Shown here piece after piece: positions 1-8,150 of a DNA stretch of 52,826 bases. The position numbers and the translations under genes were made by a program. The stretch lies in the NCBI GenBank assembly GCA_002702685.1, contig PABD01000034.1, positions 1 through 52,826 on the forward strand, written 5' to 3'. The DNA is from Planctomyces sp. Its GTDB lineage: Bacteria; Planctomycetota; Planctomycetia; Planctomycetales; Planctomycetaceae. Each line of letters begins with the position of its first letter. Position 1 is the stretch's first letter. The notes below the pieces were generated by a model that was not told the DNA's origin, did not search any database, and saw only the letters and a program-made list of their open reading frames with translations.

Positions 1-1035
1 AAACGTGAACGCGACCGCATCAACGCGGAAATTGAATCGCTGGAATCCGGGGAGACAGTATCGACGCACACTCCCACCGCCATTCGCGAACGATTTTCGG
101 ATGTGCTCTCCGATCTCAACTCATTGCAGGGTGACTTCCGCGCGGTTGAAGAGACCTTCAAACAGATCACGCTCGAAGTCCAGAAACAACAAGCCCGCTC
201 GTTCGATCCGCGCGGGAACATTCTCGGTTACGCGCTGGAGACGGAGGACCGGCTGAAGCAGGGGGACCAGGGGATCAGCTTTGACGCCTTTGTGCATCTG
301 CTTCTTTCTCAATCGCAGCAGGAAGAACTCGAAAAGCTGATCACGCGGCTGGATGACATGAACGAACTTGTCCAGCAGGACGAAGGCAAAGAACGCTTGC
401 GGGGAATGATTCATCATCTCTCGCGCGAAGCTAGCAAGGTGATGCAGACGCTGCGGCGGTTGAATGCGACATTAAAAAAATTACTGAGCACACGCGTGAG
501 CAAGACGCGGATGCGGATCGCCACGGTGTTGAACGACATTATCGAAGCAGCGCAGAATCAGGCAGAGCAACCGCCGGAAACCGGGCTCGAGTTGTTCGTA
601 GAACTCGACCTCAACAACGCGATGTCACGCACCTTCTGGCAGGGACCGATTGAATTTGATGAACTCGAACTGAGCGACGCGAACCCCGATGAAAGCGAAC
701 GTCAGCAGGCGTTCCAGCATCTCGCGGCGATGCAGCGTCTCGACTGGGAAATGATGCGTAAGAACATCGACAGCTTCGTCGATGTGAAAGACGAGACTAC
801 ACTTCCCGACCTCATCGAGCACTGCGGGCTGCAGAACGGATCGATCGAAGTCCTCGGTTACATCCAACTCGCGCATGACGATGGCCACGAAGTGGATGAA
901 TCGGTCACGGAACTGGTTCGCATCCCTACTCGCCACGGACTGCAGGAATTTGACATTCCGCGCGTCGTTTTTCTTTCCCGGAAAATCCGATCCATGAAAC
1001 TGATGTTAAACAACGGGGAGGGGAGCCATGAGTGA
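1..1035 (+). CDS. jetA: Wadjet kleisin-like subunit JetA (DUF3375), 3' part
   Basis: The reading frame is open from base 1, so this is the C-terminal 344 residues of a gene that begins upstream; full DUF3375 proteins are usually near 480-500 residues. The protein is rich in charged helices and matches the general look of DUF3375/JetA (MksF-like), the kleisin that bridges the SMC heads in the Wadjet (JetABCD) complex, which recognises and clears small circular DNA. Identification rests mainly on position: it overlaps a DUF4194-like gene by 8 bp (ATGAGTGA) and that gene is followed by a large SMC-type ATPase, the standard jetA-jetB-jetC order. Acts in the cytoplasm. No promoter is visible because the 5' end is outside the window. 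Confidence 0.82.
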   Translation, partial: KRERDRINAEIESLESGETVSTHTPTAIRERFSDVLSDLNSLQGDFRAVEETFKQITLEVQKQQARSFDPRGNILGYALETEDRLKQGDQGISFDAFVHLLLSQSQQEELEKLITRLDDMNELVQQDEGKERLRGMIHHLSREASKVMQTLRRLNATLKKLLSTRVSKTRMRIATVLNDIIEAAQNQAEQPPETGLELFVELDLNNAMSRTFWQGPIEFDELELSDANPDESERQQAFQHLAAMQRLDWEMMRKNIDSFVDVKDETTLPDLIEHCGLQNGSIEVLGYIQLAHDDGHEVDESVTELVRIPTRHGLQEFDIPRVVFLSRKIRSMKLMLNNGEGSHE

Positions 1036-1615
1036 CTTTCCCGAATTTCGTGAGCGCGGTATTGCGGCGGCGCATCTCCTGCAGGGAGTGGTCGATGAAC
1101 GCGATACCGACACGTGGACTATTCTCCTCGGTAACGAATCTCATCTCCGTGATTATTTCTACGAGATCGGCCTGGTGCTGGTGATCGACCGGGAAGAGGG
1201 AATCGCGTTCCTGCGGCAGATGCACGACGACGAACGGACCGGCGGGTATGAACGCCTTCCCCGCATCTTCAAGAAGTCGGCACTTGGTTATCAGAGTTCG
1301 CTCCTGACGGTACTGCTGCGCGAGGAATACCGCCGGTTCGAAGAGGAAGATCTCGATAATGAGCGCTGCGTCGTCGATCTGGACGAAGTGCTCGCGCAGT
1401 GGAAATCGTTCTTTCCCGCAGACGAGGATGAATTCGCCCTCCGTAAGAAACTGGGGACGGCTTTCAATCAGCTCGAGCGGTTGAAGTTCGTCAGTCGTAT
1501 TAAATCCGAAACAGACAAATGGGAAGTGGAGAAACTTCTAAAGGCACGCGTCCCGCTGGAGGAATTGGAAACCCTGCGGAATCGTTTGTTAGCCCATCAG
1601 GCGGACAGGAAATAA
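1028..1615 (+). CDS. jetB: Wadjet KITE-like subunit JetB (DUF4194)
   Basis: A 195-residue acidic helical protein that I read as DUF4194/JetB (MksE-like), the winged-helix KITE subunit that binds the kleisin in Wadjet SMC complexes. Its length is typical of the family. The start ATG at 1028 lies inside the end of jetA with a GGGGAGGGGAGCC purine-rich ribosome site just before it, and the two genes overlap by 8 bp, which suggests translational coupling. It ends only 5 bp before the jetC start. Function is inferred from family and operon order; no catalytic residues are expected. Confidence 0.82.
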   Translation: MSDFPEFRERGIAAAHLLQGVVDERDTDTWTILLGNESHLRDYFYEIGLVLVIDREEGIAFLRQMHDDERTGGYERLPRIFKKSALGYQSSLLTVLLREEYRRFEEEDLDNERCVVDLDEVLAQWKSFFPADEDEFALRKKLGTAFNQLERLKFVSRIKSETDKWEVEKLLKARVPLEELETLRNRLLAHQADRK

Positions 1616-1620
1616 GTGGA

Positions 1621-4600
1621 ATGGAACATTTATTCGATATGCGCCCCGATCGCCCCGGTTACCGGTTGAAGCGACTCGAGGTGTTCAACTGGGGAACCTT
1701 CGACAGCAAACGGGGGAATGTCTACCGGTTCGAGCCCGACGGCCGCACCTCGCTCCTCGTGGGGCACAATGGTTCCGGCAAGTCGACCCTCGTGGACGCC
1801 GTGCTGACGCTGCTCGTTGACGGCAAAACCCGCAATTACAATGTCGCTGCGGGGGCGAACAAAACTGAGCGGACGACGAAAAGTTACCTGAAGGGGGCTT
1901 ACGATCGGACGACCGATGAATTCGCGCAGACGCGCACGAAGTACCTTCGTCCGGATGGCAATCACCTGACGGCGCTCTCCGCGGTGTTCGAGGATGAACA
2001 ACTGGGTAAGGCGTTCACGCTCACCCAGGTGTTGTATCTTCGCAATGATGGTTCGGACGATCGCGTGTATGGCATCGCCGATGCCCCGATGGAACTGAAA
2101 GAGGTGCTGCGTGGTGTCCATAAATCGGACCAGGTCCTTGAACGTTTGAAGGAGGTCGGCTACCAGACGACGCGGGGGTATGTTGACTATCACAACTGGC
2201 TCGTCAAACGGACCCACATGAAGTCCAAGGCGATCGAGATGTTCAATCAGACGGTGGCCGTCAAGAACATTCAGTCTCTCGATAAGTTCATCCGCGCGCA
2301 CATGCTCGAGTCGCACAACTGGGACGACAAGATCAATCAGCTGCTTAATCACTTTACGGATCTCCGGGTTGCCCACAACGAACTTCTCCGCGCGAAGCAC
2401 GCGCAGGAGTTACTGCTTCCCATTGAAGAACGGGGTGCCCGATACCACGAGAAACGGAATCTACTCGAAGAAGTTGATGCCCAGATTTCGGCGGCGGAAT
2501 CGTTTTACCCGCTGGTGCGACTGGAGATTCTGGAACCGGAACTGAAGCAGTTGCAATCGCAGCGCGAAATGGTCTCTGAGCAGACGAAGAGTCTGAAAAC
2601 TCAGTTGGGCCAGCTGCGGGAAACGAAACGGTCTTTGCAGAATGATCTCGACGGTGCCGGTGGTGCGCGTGTCAAAGAGATTCCGCAACTCATCCAGGCC
2701 GAACATCGCGTTCTCGAACAGAAACAGAAGACATTCCAGCGTTATTACACGCAGTTGCGATTGTGCGGTATTAACCAGTCCATCACCACCGTGAAACTGT
2801 TTTCGAACGTCCGCAGGAAATGTCTGTCACTGCAGGAAGAGAAGAACGCGGAACTTCAGAGCCTGTTCAACTTGTTGAGCGAACAGCGTCTGTTCCGTTC
2901 TCAGTTGGAACGGGATGTCGAAGCGGAGCAGTTGGAGTTGACCGCGCTGCGTCAGCGCCGAAGTAATGTCCCCGAGCGACTCATCACGATCCGCGACGAG
3001 ATCTGCCGCGCCCTGGAATTGAATGCGAAAGAGCTCCCGTTCGCCGCGGAGCTGATCGGAATTCAGGCGGGAGAAGAGTCCTGGACAGCGTCGATCGAAA
3101 TGGTGCTGCATTCATTCGCTTTAAGCCTGCTGGTTCCCGAGAAATATTACCGTCAGGTGCGGCAGTATGTCGAACATCATCGTCTCACCGATGCGTCGGG
3201 GAGAGGACAACGACTGGACTACCTCTGTGTCGGCCATCCCGCGCCCCCCAATGGCGACCGTCTGCACTCTCACTCGCTGCTCCATAAACTCGACTTCCGT
3301 ACGCGTCATCCGCTCGCCGCGTGGGTACGTGATGAAGTTCGCAGCCGATTTAATTTCATCTGTTGCGACGACATCGAGGAATTCAACAAGGTATCGCACC
3401 GGGCGATGACCCGGCACTGCCATATCAAATACAGTCCTGAACGTCATCAGAAGGATGATCGCGATCAGCGCACCAATCCGAGACACTTCGTGCTCGGGTG
3501 GGACAATGCCGACAAGAAACAATTACTGGCCGGGCATGTCGCCGCATTGGAAGAACAACTTGCCGCAGTGAATCGGCAACTTGAGGAAACTGAAGCCGAG
3601 ATTCAGCGACGACATCAACAGCAGCAGGCGGTGGAGACGATCCTGTCGATCACGGACTTCGATGAAATCGATGTCCAGCGACATGAACGGCAGGTGGAAC
3701 AACTTCGTTCGGAACAGGCCCGTCTCGAAGGGGCCAGCGACGTCGGTAAGGAACTCAAAAAGCGCCTGGCGCAAATTGAAAAAGAAGAGCATGAGCTCGA
3801 AACCAAACGGGACGAATCGCTGCAACAGGAGACGTTGCTCACCAGTCAGATCGATCAGGGGGAGCGGCTCATTCAGAACGATACTCTCTTACTGGATGAG
3901 CTCCGGTCCAGTGGTGATTTTGTAGTCCATGAAGCGTCGTTCGCGGCGCTGCGCAAGGCATTCGGCAAAGCCCCGAAAACGCTCGAGGAACTGCAGGAGC
4001 GACAGAGCAAGTGGCGTAAAAAACTACGGGTGAAGATTGACAAGCTGCGTGATCCGCTCGCGAACCTGGAAAGGAGTCTGTCCGCCGCCATGAGTGCTTA
4101 TCTGCGTGAATTCCCCGAAGACTCAGCCGATCTGGATGCTGGAATTCGCAGCCTCGACAGCTTTCTTGGCCTGCTGGACCGCGTCCGGGAGGAAGACCTT
4201 CCCCGATACGAACAGAAATTCAAGGAACGACTCAACGATCAGGTCACCAAAGAAGTCGCCTTTTTCAACACAGCCTTGCGGGAAGAAGAACGCCAGATTC
4301 GTACCCGCATCGACCAACTCAACAAGGCTCTCCGCGGTGTCGATTATTCGCGAGACTCGTTCATGCGGTTGATCGCGCAACCGGTGAATGATCGGGAGAT
4401 CGCCCAGTTCCGGAAGTCGATTGCCGAGTGCCTCGATGATCGCCTCAACCAGACGGAAGACGAATACGAACAGCGGTTCCTCAAAATACAGAAACTGATT
4501 GCGCAGCTGGAAGACAAGGAACGGAAACTGTGGCGCACAAAAGTGACCGACGTTCGCAACTGGTTCAATTTCGTCGCGGAGGAAATCGATCGTGGCACCG

Positions 4601-5028
4601 GGGAACTGCGTCGCTCTTATACGGGGAGCTCGGGACAATCGGGAGGAGAGAAAGCGAAGCTCGCGTTTACGATACTGGTGGCGGCGCTCGCCTATCAGTT
4701 CGACGTCGATCCCCATGGTGGCACCGCCGGCCGATTTCAGTTTGTGGTGATCGACGAGATGTTCTCCAAGGTGGATGATCAGAACGCGGAATATGCTCTC
4801 AAGCTGTTCCAGCAGTTCGGACTGCAGTTGCTGATTGTTGCTCCGCTGGACGCCAAAGCGCGCGTGACGGAATCGTACGTCGATCGTTACCTCCATGTCG
4901 TCAAAGACGAACGGACGAATCATTCGCAGCTCTACAGTATGACCGCCCGTGAATACGACGAAATCGTCCAGCAGATCGGCGGGAAACGCGCGATCGCAAA
5001 ATCGGAATCGGTGACGTCGGAAAGATAG
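1621..5028 (+). CDS. jetC: Wadjet SMC-like ATPase JetC
   Basis: A 1135-residue SMC/MukB-like ATPase. Residues about 48-56 form a Walker A (GHNGSGKST). A long charged coiled-coil region with a central hinge-like segment follows. Near residue 1003 comes the ABC signature (SGQSGGEKAK), then a Walker B near 1040-1047 (FQFVVIDE) and a D-loop-like SKVDDQN. This head-coil-head layout fits JetC, the motor that extrudes plasmid DNA. I chose ATG 1621 (MEHLFD), 5 bp after jetB and preceded by GGAAATAAG; a longer frame starting at 1519 would overlap jetB by about 100 bp and adds no recognisable sequence. The expected nuclease partner jetD is not downstream: the next gene is on the other strand and unrelated. 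Confidence 0.88.
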   Translation: MEHLFDMRPDRPGYRLKRLEVFNWGTFDSKRGNVYRFEPDGRTSLLVGHNGSGKSTLVDAVLTLLVDGKTRNYNVAAGANKTERTTKSYLKGAYDRTTDEFAQTRTKYLRPDGNHLTALSAVFEDEQLGKAFTLTQVLYLRNDGSDDRVYGIADAPMELKEVLRGVHKSDQVLERLKEVGYQTTRGYVDYHNWLVKRTHMKSKAIEMFNQTVAVKNIQSLDKFIRAHMLESHNWDDKINQLLNHFTDLRVAHNELLRAKHAQELLLPIEERGARYHEKRNLLEEVDAQISAAESFYPLVRLEILEPELKQLQSQREMVSEQTKSLKTQLGQLRETKRSLQNDLDGAGGARVKEIPQLIQAEHRVLEQKQKTFQRYYTQLRLCGINQSITTVKLFSNVRRKCLSLQEEKNAELQSLFNLLSEQRLFRSQLERDVEAEQLELTALRQRRSNVPERLITIRDEICRALELNAKELPFAAELIGIQAGEESWTASIEMVLHSFALSLLVPEKYYRQVRQYVEHHRLTDASGRGQRLDYLCVGHPAPPNGDRLHSHSLLHKLDFRTRHPLAAWVRDEVRSRFNFICCDDIEEFNKVSHRAMTRHCHIKYSPERHQKDDRDQRTNPRHFVLGWDNADKKQLLAGHVAALEEQLAAVNRQLEETEAEIQRRHQQQQAVETILSITDFDEIDVQRHERQVEQLRSEQARLEGASDVGKELKKRLAQIEKEEHELETKRDESLQQETLLTSQIDQGERLIQNDTLLLDELRSSGDFVVHEASFAALRKAFGKAPKTLEELQERQSKWRKKLRVKIDKLRDPLANLERSLSAAMSAYLREFPEDSADLDAGIRSLDSFLGLLDRVREEDLPRYEQKFKERLNDQVTKEVAFFNTALREEERQIRTRIDQLNKALRGVDYSRDSFMRLIAQPVNDREIAQFRKSIAECLDDRLNQTEDEYEQRFLKIQKLIAQLEDKERKLWRTKVTDVRNWFNFVAEEIDRGTGELRRSYTGSSGQSGGEKAKLAFTILVAALAYQFDVDPHGGTAGRFQFVVIDEMFSKVDDQNAEYALKLFQQFGLQLLIVAPLDAKARVTESYVDRYLHVVKDERTNHSQLYSMTAREYDEIVQQIGGKRAIAKSESVTSER

Positions 5029-5031
5029 CCG

Positions 5032-5073
5032 TAAAAGAAAAGCCCGGACAACTCTTCCAAGTGTGTGCGGGCT
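5032..5073 (-). terminator. Probable rho-independent terminator of the DUF1579 operon
   Basis: Perfect 6-bp arms AGCCCG (5041-5046) and CGGGCT (5068-5073) enclose a 21-nt loop that can pair further. Read on the minus strand the stem is followed at once by TTTTCTTTT, as expected for an intrinsic terminator of the leftward operon ending at 5105. It sits between two convergent genes and may also serve jetC, but no T tract follows on the plus strand. Confidence 0.5.
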
Positions 5074-5104
5074 GATGGACGCTTTGACTGATTCCGCGAG
5101 GCGA

Positions 5105-5656
5105 TTACTTTTTGTCCCGAGTCATCTCGCCGGTCATGAAGGTGATCCATTTTCCATCGTCACCCATCACTTCGGATGTCGCGATAATCTTGTTGTCCGA
5201 TTTGAATTCATAGCTGTCCCGGTACTGGGACTTTTCGCCCGGGACGAAGAACGAGGGGCCTTCCGCGACGAGGGACAGCTTGTTGGTGGATGCGTCGTAC
5301 GTGCCTTCGTACTTCCACATGTGGTTCATCATGGTGTCGACCCACGTGCCGACGTATTTCTGTTTCTCCGCGTCGTAACCAATCGTCTGCAGGCCGTGGA
5401 ATTCCATGCCGACGGAAGTTCCCTCCAGTTTGTTGACGACCCAGAAGTCGCCCAGCATGTGCGAGCTCATTTTGCCCTTGCATTCGGTCGAAGGTTGATC
5501 GGGCGTTCCGATCGTTTTGCCGACGCTGGTCCAGTCGCCAGTGAATTTCTGCAGCAGCGCATGTTCTTCCAGTACAGGGGAGGGCTGCGGTTCCTGTGCC
5601 TGGCCACAGAGCGACATGAGTGACAGGCAAAGCAGGGTGTAGAGAACGCGTTTCAT
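5105..5656 (-). CDS. Secreted DUF1579 family protein
   Basis: A 183-residue protein with an N-terminal signal peptide (hydrophobic stretch at residues 4-18, ending near CGQAQ). The rest resembles DUF1579: a lipocalin-like beta fold with the recurring pattern of a 'tGdW' segment (FTGDWTS near residue 39), a middle block around VNKLEGTSVG and G-Y-D segments. The biochemical role of DUF1579 is not known. It is the last gene of the leftward operon that begins with the YCII-VOC gene at 7944, 5 bp after the DoxX gene, so it is probably under the same ECF42 control. Confidence 0.75.
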   Translation of the reverse strand: MKRVLYTLLCLSLMSLCGQAQEPQPSPVLEEHALLQKFTGDWTSVGKTIGTPDQPSTECKGKMSSHMLGDFWVVNKLEGTSVGMEFHGLQTIGYDAEKQKYVGTWVDTMMNHMWKYEGTYDASTNKLSLVAEGPSFFVPGEKSQYRDSYEFKSDNKIIATSEVMGDDGKWITFMTGEMTRDKK

Positions 5657-5661
5657 GATGC

Positions 5662-6069
5662 TTAATCCTCGTGGATGCGAATGGGGGTATCGGGTGATTG
5701 AAACACAAAACGAAAGACGCGACGATCACGCAGGCCAAGCGCGATCCAGGCAACGATGCCGACAATAACAGGGGTCAGGGTGGAACTGATCGGATCCTCG
5801 ATGCGAAGGTGAGTGGCCACGGCGCCGCCGAGGTAACCGATCAACAGCAAGCCACCCAGCACGGCCGTGCGCGGGATCAGGTACAGGATGGTAGCCGTCA
5901 CTTCAAGGATGCCGACGTAGAACATCACATCGGCTTCCCAGCCGAGTTTGGCGAACATCTTCTCCTTGCCTTCGAAGTCGTAGAATAACTTGCCACTCGC
6001 GCTGATACCGATCAGCATTGCGGCAAGTAAGCCACTGAGGATCCAACCGATAATCTTCAACTTCGACAT
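5662..6069 (-). CDS. DoxX-like four-helix membrane protein
   Basis: A 135-residue integral membrane protein with four predicted membrane segments (about residues 7-25, 48-66, 72-90 and 100-115). The size and segment spacing fit the DoxX/DoxD-like family. DoxX-like proteins are frequent companions of YCII/DGPF and DUF1579 genes in ECF42-type loci, but their role there is not established. The start ATG at 6069 is 50 bp after the YCII gene stop, and the gene ends 5 bp before the DUF1579 gene, so the set looks operonic. Confidence 0.72.
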   Translation of the reverse strand: MSKLKIIGWILSGLLAAMLIGISASGKLFYDFEGKEKMFAKLGWEADVMFYVGILEVTATILYLIPRTAVLGGLLLIGYLGGAVATHLRIEDPISSTLTPVIVGIVAWIALGLRDRRVFRFVFQSPDTPIRIHED

Positions 6070-6119
6070 AGTTCTGGTTCCGAAAATAACTGGGAAGTGA
6101 CCCTGCTACAGGATGATGC

Positions 6120-6479
6120 TCACTGTTGAGTTTCGACTTCGGGTAACGGGCAGAGGGGGCGGATTTCTACGGTCCCTATTTTAGCCGGAGGGATACGCCC
6201 GGCAATCTCGATCGCCTCATCGAGGTTCTCGACGTCAATGATGTAGTAACCGCCGAGTTGTTCCGTCGTTTCCGCGAAAGGTCCGTCAGTGACTTGGCGA
6301 TTTCCATTACGAACACGGACACTCGTCGCGGTCGTGACCGGATGCAGCGGGCTGGAGGCAATCCATTTTCCCTGCTGGTCGAGTTCCTCGCAGATCGCCA
6401 TTGAATCCAGCATACACTGGTGACGTTCCTCTTCGGTCCAGCCCTCTTCGGCACCATACACTAATAACATATATTTCAT
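6120..6479 (-). CDS. YCII-related (DGPF) protein
   Basis: A 119-residue protein of the YCII family. It opens with the usual MKYMLLVYG strand and contains VTDGPFAETTEQLGGYYIIDV around residues 64-84, the DGPF signature of the group, followed by the AxxIAGRIP-like helix. YCII domains form a dimeric alpha-beta barrel-like fold; an enzymatic role is suspected, with conserved His and Asp, but not settled for this subgroup. DGPF genes are the hallmark neighbours of ECF42 sigma factors, and one is encoded at 8151-9401. An 82-bp gap with a small hairpin separates it from the upstream SnoaL-like gene. Confidence 0.85.
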   Translation of the reverse strand: MKYMLLVYGAEEGWTEEERHQCMLDSMAICEELDQQGKWIASSPLHPVTTATSVRVRNGNRQVTDGPFAETTEQLGGYYIIDVENLDEAIEIAGRIPPAKIGTVEIRPLCPLPEVETQQ

Positions 6480-6521
6480 ATTACCGATCCTGTTTTCAGT
6501 AGGAAAAAGGCGAAGTAGTTC

Positions 6522-6536
6522 TGGACGAACCGTCCA
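6522..6536 (-). other. Small intergenic hairpin within the ECF42 operon
   Basis: Perfect 6-bp arms TGGACG and CGTCCA with a 3-nt loop lie between the SnoaL-like gene and the YCII gene. On the minus strand a T tract (CCTTTTTCC) comes about 15 nt after it. It could attenuate transcription or protect an mRNA end; the distance to the T tract is too great for a confident terminator. Confidence 0.3.
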
Positions 6537-6561
6537 ACTTCACGGCGTCCGTTCGCGCTGA

Positions 6562-7044
6562 TCAGTAGACCTGGCTCCAGTCGGGCGCGTCGAGTTTCTC
6601 GGCGTCTTTAATATGCCAGGCGGTGTTGTCGAGCGGATTGAACGGAATGGAGACATGTTCGTGCACGACTTTCCATTCCCCGTTGATCTTGTGGTAGCCG
6701 ACCGTGATCCGCATCCAGGTATTGCCGCAGGGGTGATTCGGGTCATCGGGGATGAACCGGTGCAGTCCGAAGGCGAAGGCGACATCGCCATTGACATGAA
6801 TCTTGAGATCGCGATGTTCGGTCGTGAACGATTCCGGGAAGTGCGGCAGGCAGTTGGACCAGATTTCACGAATAGCCGCGGGACCCACAGTTTTATAGGG
6901 TGGAATCGCGTCGTAGAGCACAGCGTGGTCGGCATAGTCTGCCGTGAGGCCGGCGACATCTTTGGCTTCCAAGGCGGTTGACCAGCGGGAGATGAGTTCC
7001 CGAATCGCGGCTTCGTCCGCGGCGTTGTTTTTGTATGTTGTCAT
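6562..7044 (-). CDS. SnoaL/NTF2-like protein (SgcJ/EcaC or DUF4440 type)
   Basis: A 160-residue protein with a cone-shaped NTF2-like fold signature: an N-terminal helix (DEAAIRELISRWSTALEAKDVAGL), a 'YADHAVLYDAIPP' strand, and later W-M-R-I-T-V-G-Y and G-E-W-K-V-V-H-E-H-V-S strands, which are typical of the SgcJ/EcaC/DUF4440 group. Members are often small-molecule isomerases or have unknown substrates; no specific reaction can be assigned here. It is the second gene of the leftward operon, 63 bp after the YCII-VOC gene. Such NTF2-like proteins are common cargo of ECF41/ECF42-type regulons. Confidence 0.8.
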   Translation of the reverse strand: MTTYKNNAADEAAIRELISRWSTALEAKDVAGLTADYADHAVLYDAIPPYKTVGPAAIREIWSNCLPHFPESFTTEHRDLKIHVNGDVAFAFGLHRFIPDDPNHPCGNTWMRITVGYHKINGEWKVVHEHVSIPFNPLDNTAWHIKDAEKLDAPDWSQVY

Positions 7045-7107
7045 GAGAGTATTTCCAATCCAGGTGTGTTTCGAATTGAGTTTGAAGGACGATATGGCGC
7101 GATCGCC

Positions 7108-7944
7108 TTACTGGGGTTGTTCCCCCGGAACCATCACCATCCAGCCGACGCCGAACTTGTCGGTGAGCTGGCCGTAGCAGGGGGAGAAGAATGTTTTTCC
7201 AAGTGGCATCATGATATTGCCTCCCGCGGCGAGGGCCTCGAAGGCCCGACGGGCTTCGTCTTCCGTCTGGACGGTGAGCGCGAGTTGAAAGCCAGAGAAG
7301 TTGCTCTTGTCGTCGCAACCGTCGGAGGCATAGACCGTCATTTGGCCGATCTTCATTTCGCCATGCATGATCTTGTTTTCGAAACCGTGCTGCAGCATCC
7401 CTTCCGGGGGCGAATCGGGAGCTTCGTTGAATCGCATCGTAAAGCCAATGGTCGCGCCGATCGCTTCCTCATAGAACGCGAATGCTTCCTCGCAGCGACC
7501 GGAGAAGAAGAGGTAGGGTGTTACGGTCGCGGATTGCAGTTTGATTTTGTTGGCCAGTTCCGTCTCCCGTTCGCGAAGTTCGGGCGTCATTTCGTCACCG
7601 AAGTCTTCCATTTCGAAAACAGGACGGAGTTCCAGTTCTCCCTCCTGGAACGGGCTCTTCTTGATCCACTCGACGGCGTCTTCCAGCGAATCGACCTGCC
7701 ACATCCAGTAACCGGCGAGCAGTTCCTTCGTTTCGGCGAAGGGGCCATCGATGACCTCGCGGATTTTGCCATTGAACGCGACCCGTTTGGCTTTGGAGGT
7801 CGGGTGCAGGCCGTCGCCGGCAAGCATGACACCCGCTTTGACGAGTTCCTCGTTATACTTGCCCATTTCGGTAAGCAGCTCCGTGCTCGGCATCTGTCCC
7901 GCTTCGGAATCTTTGTTCGCTTTGACTAAAACCATGACTTTCAT
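7108..7944 (-). CDS. YCII (DGPF) - VOC/PhnB fusion protein
   Basis: A 278-residue two-domain protein. Residues 1 to about 115 are a YCII domain (MKVMVLVKAN start; VIDGPFAETKELLAGYW near residue 64-80). Residues about 140-275 are a PhnB-like glyoxalase/VOC domain (VTPYLFFSGRCEEAFAFY, then an Asp/His-poor metal region and GVGWMVMV at the end). The two domains are usually encoded by neighbouring genes in DGPF loci, so this is a genuine fusion rather than a frameshift product; the linker (residues 116-139) is charged and helical. First gene of the leftward operon; its 5' region carries the putative ECF42 promoter. Substrates are unknown. Confidence 0.85.
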   Translation of the reverse strand: MKVMVLVKANKDSEAGQMPSTELLTEMGKYNEELVKAGVMLAGDGLHPTSKAKRVAFNGKIREVIDGPFAETKELLAGYWMWQVDSLEDAVEWIKKSPFQEGELELRPVFEMEDFGDEMTPELRERETELANKIKLQSATVTPYLFFSGRCEEAFAFYEEAIGATIGFTMRFNEAPDSPPEGMLQHGFENKIMHGEMKIGQMTVYASDGCDDKSNFSGFQLALTVQTEDEARRAFEALAAGGNIMMPLGKTFFSPCYGQLTDKFGVGWMVMVPGEQPQ

Positions 7945-8029
7945 CGTCTCGGCTCCTGAAGGCTCGAATTGACTGGTGAGTATTCCCGGGGATGTTTTTC
8001 AGCGGCTGGCTGGCCGTGTTCTGTGAGTT

Positions 8030-8057
8030 AGTCGAATGAGCCTCCTGCAGATCGACA
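8030..8057 (-). promoter_or_regulatory. Putative ECF42-type promoter of the DGPF operon
   Basis: On the minus strand TGTCGA (8057-8052) is followed after 17 nt by CGACT (8034-8030), about 90 bp before the start of the YCII-VOC gene. From memory, ECF42 sigma factors use a TGTCGA -35 element and a CGA-containing -10 element, which is what is seen. A second TGTCG lies a few bases upstream. No such pair was noticed upstream of the other genes of the operon or upstream of the sigma gene, consistent with one promoter for the whole operon. Confidence 0.55.
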
Positions 8058-8150
8058 ATGAGACGACAAACTTTCTGAATTAAATTCGAAGACGGTACAG
8101 CGTTCCCGTTAAGCCATTGTCATCAAACTGGATAAGGTGACGGACCAAAT

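Noticed and set aside
1519-1620. Upstream start for jetC at 1519
   Set aside because: It would overlap jetB by about 100 bp; ATG 1621 directly follows jetB and begins the typical N-terminus.
1630-2400. 256-residue minus-strand frame inside jetC
   Set aside because: It is a shadow of a strongly conserved ATPase on the other strand and its translation has no family resemblance.
4123-4923. 266-residue minus-strand frame inside jetC
   Set aside because: It is antisense to the ABC signature and Walker B region; the coding constraint belongs to the plus strand.
7066-7929. 287-residue plus-strand frame opposite the YCII-VOC gene
   Set aside because: It is a mirror of the fusion gene; the minus-strand frame shows two complete domain signatures and this one shows none.
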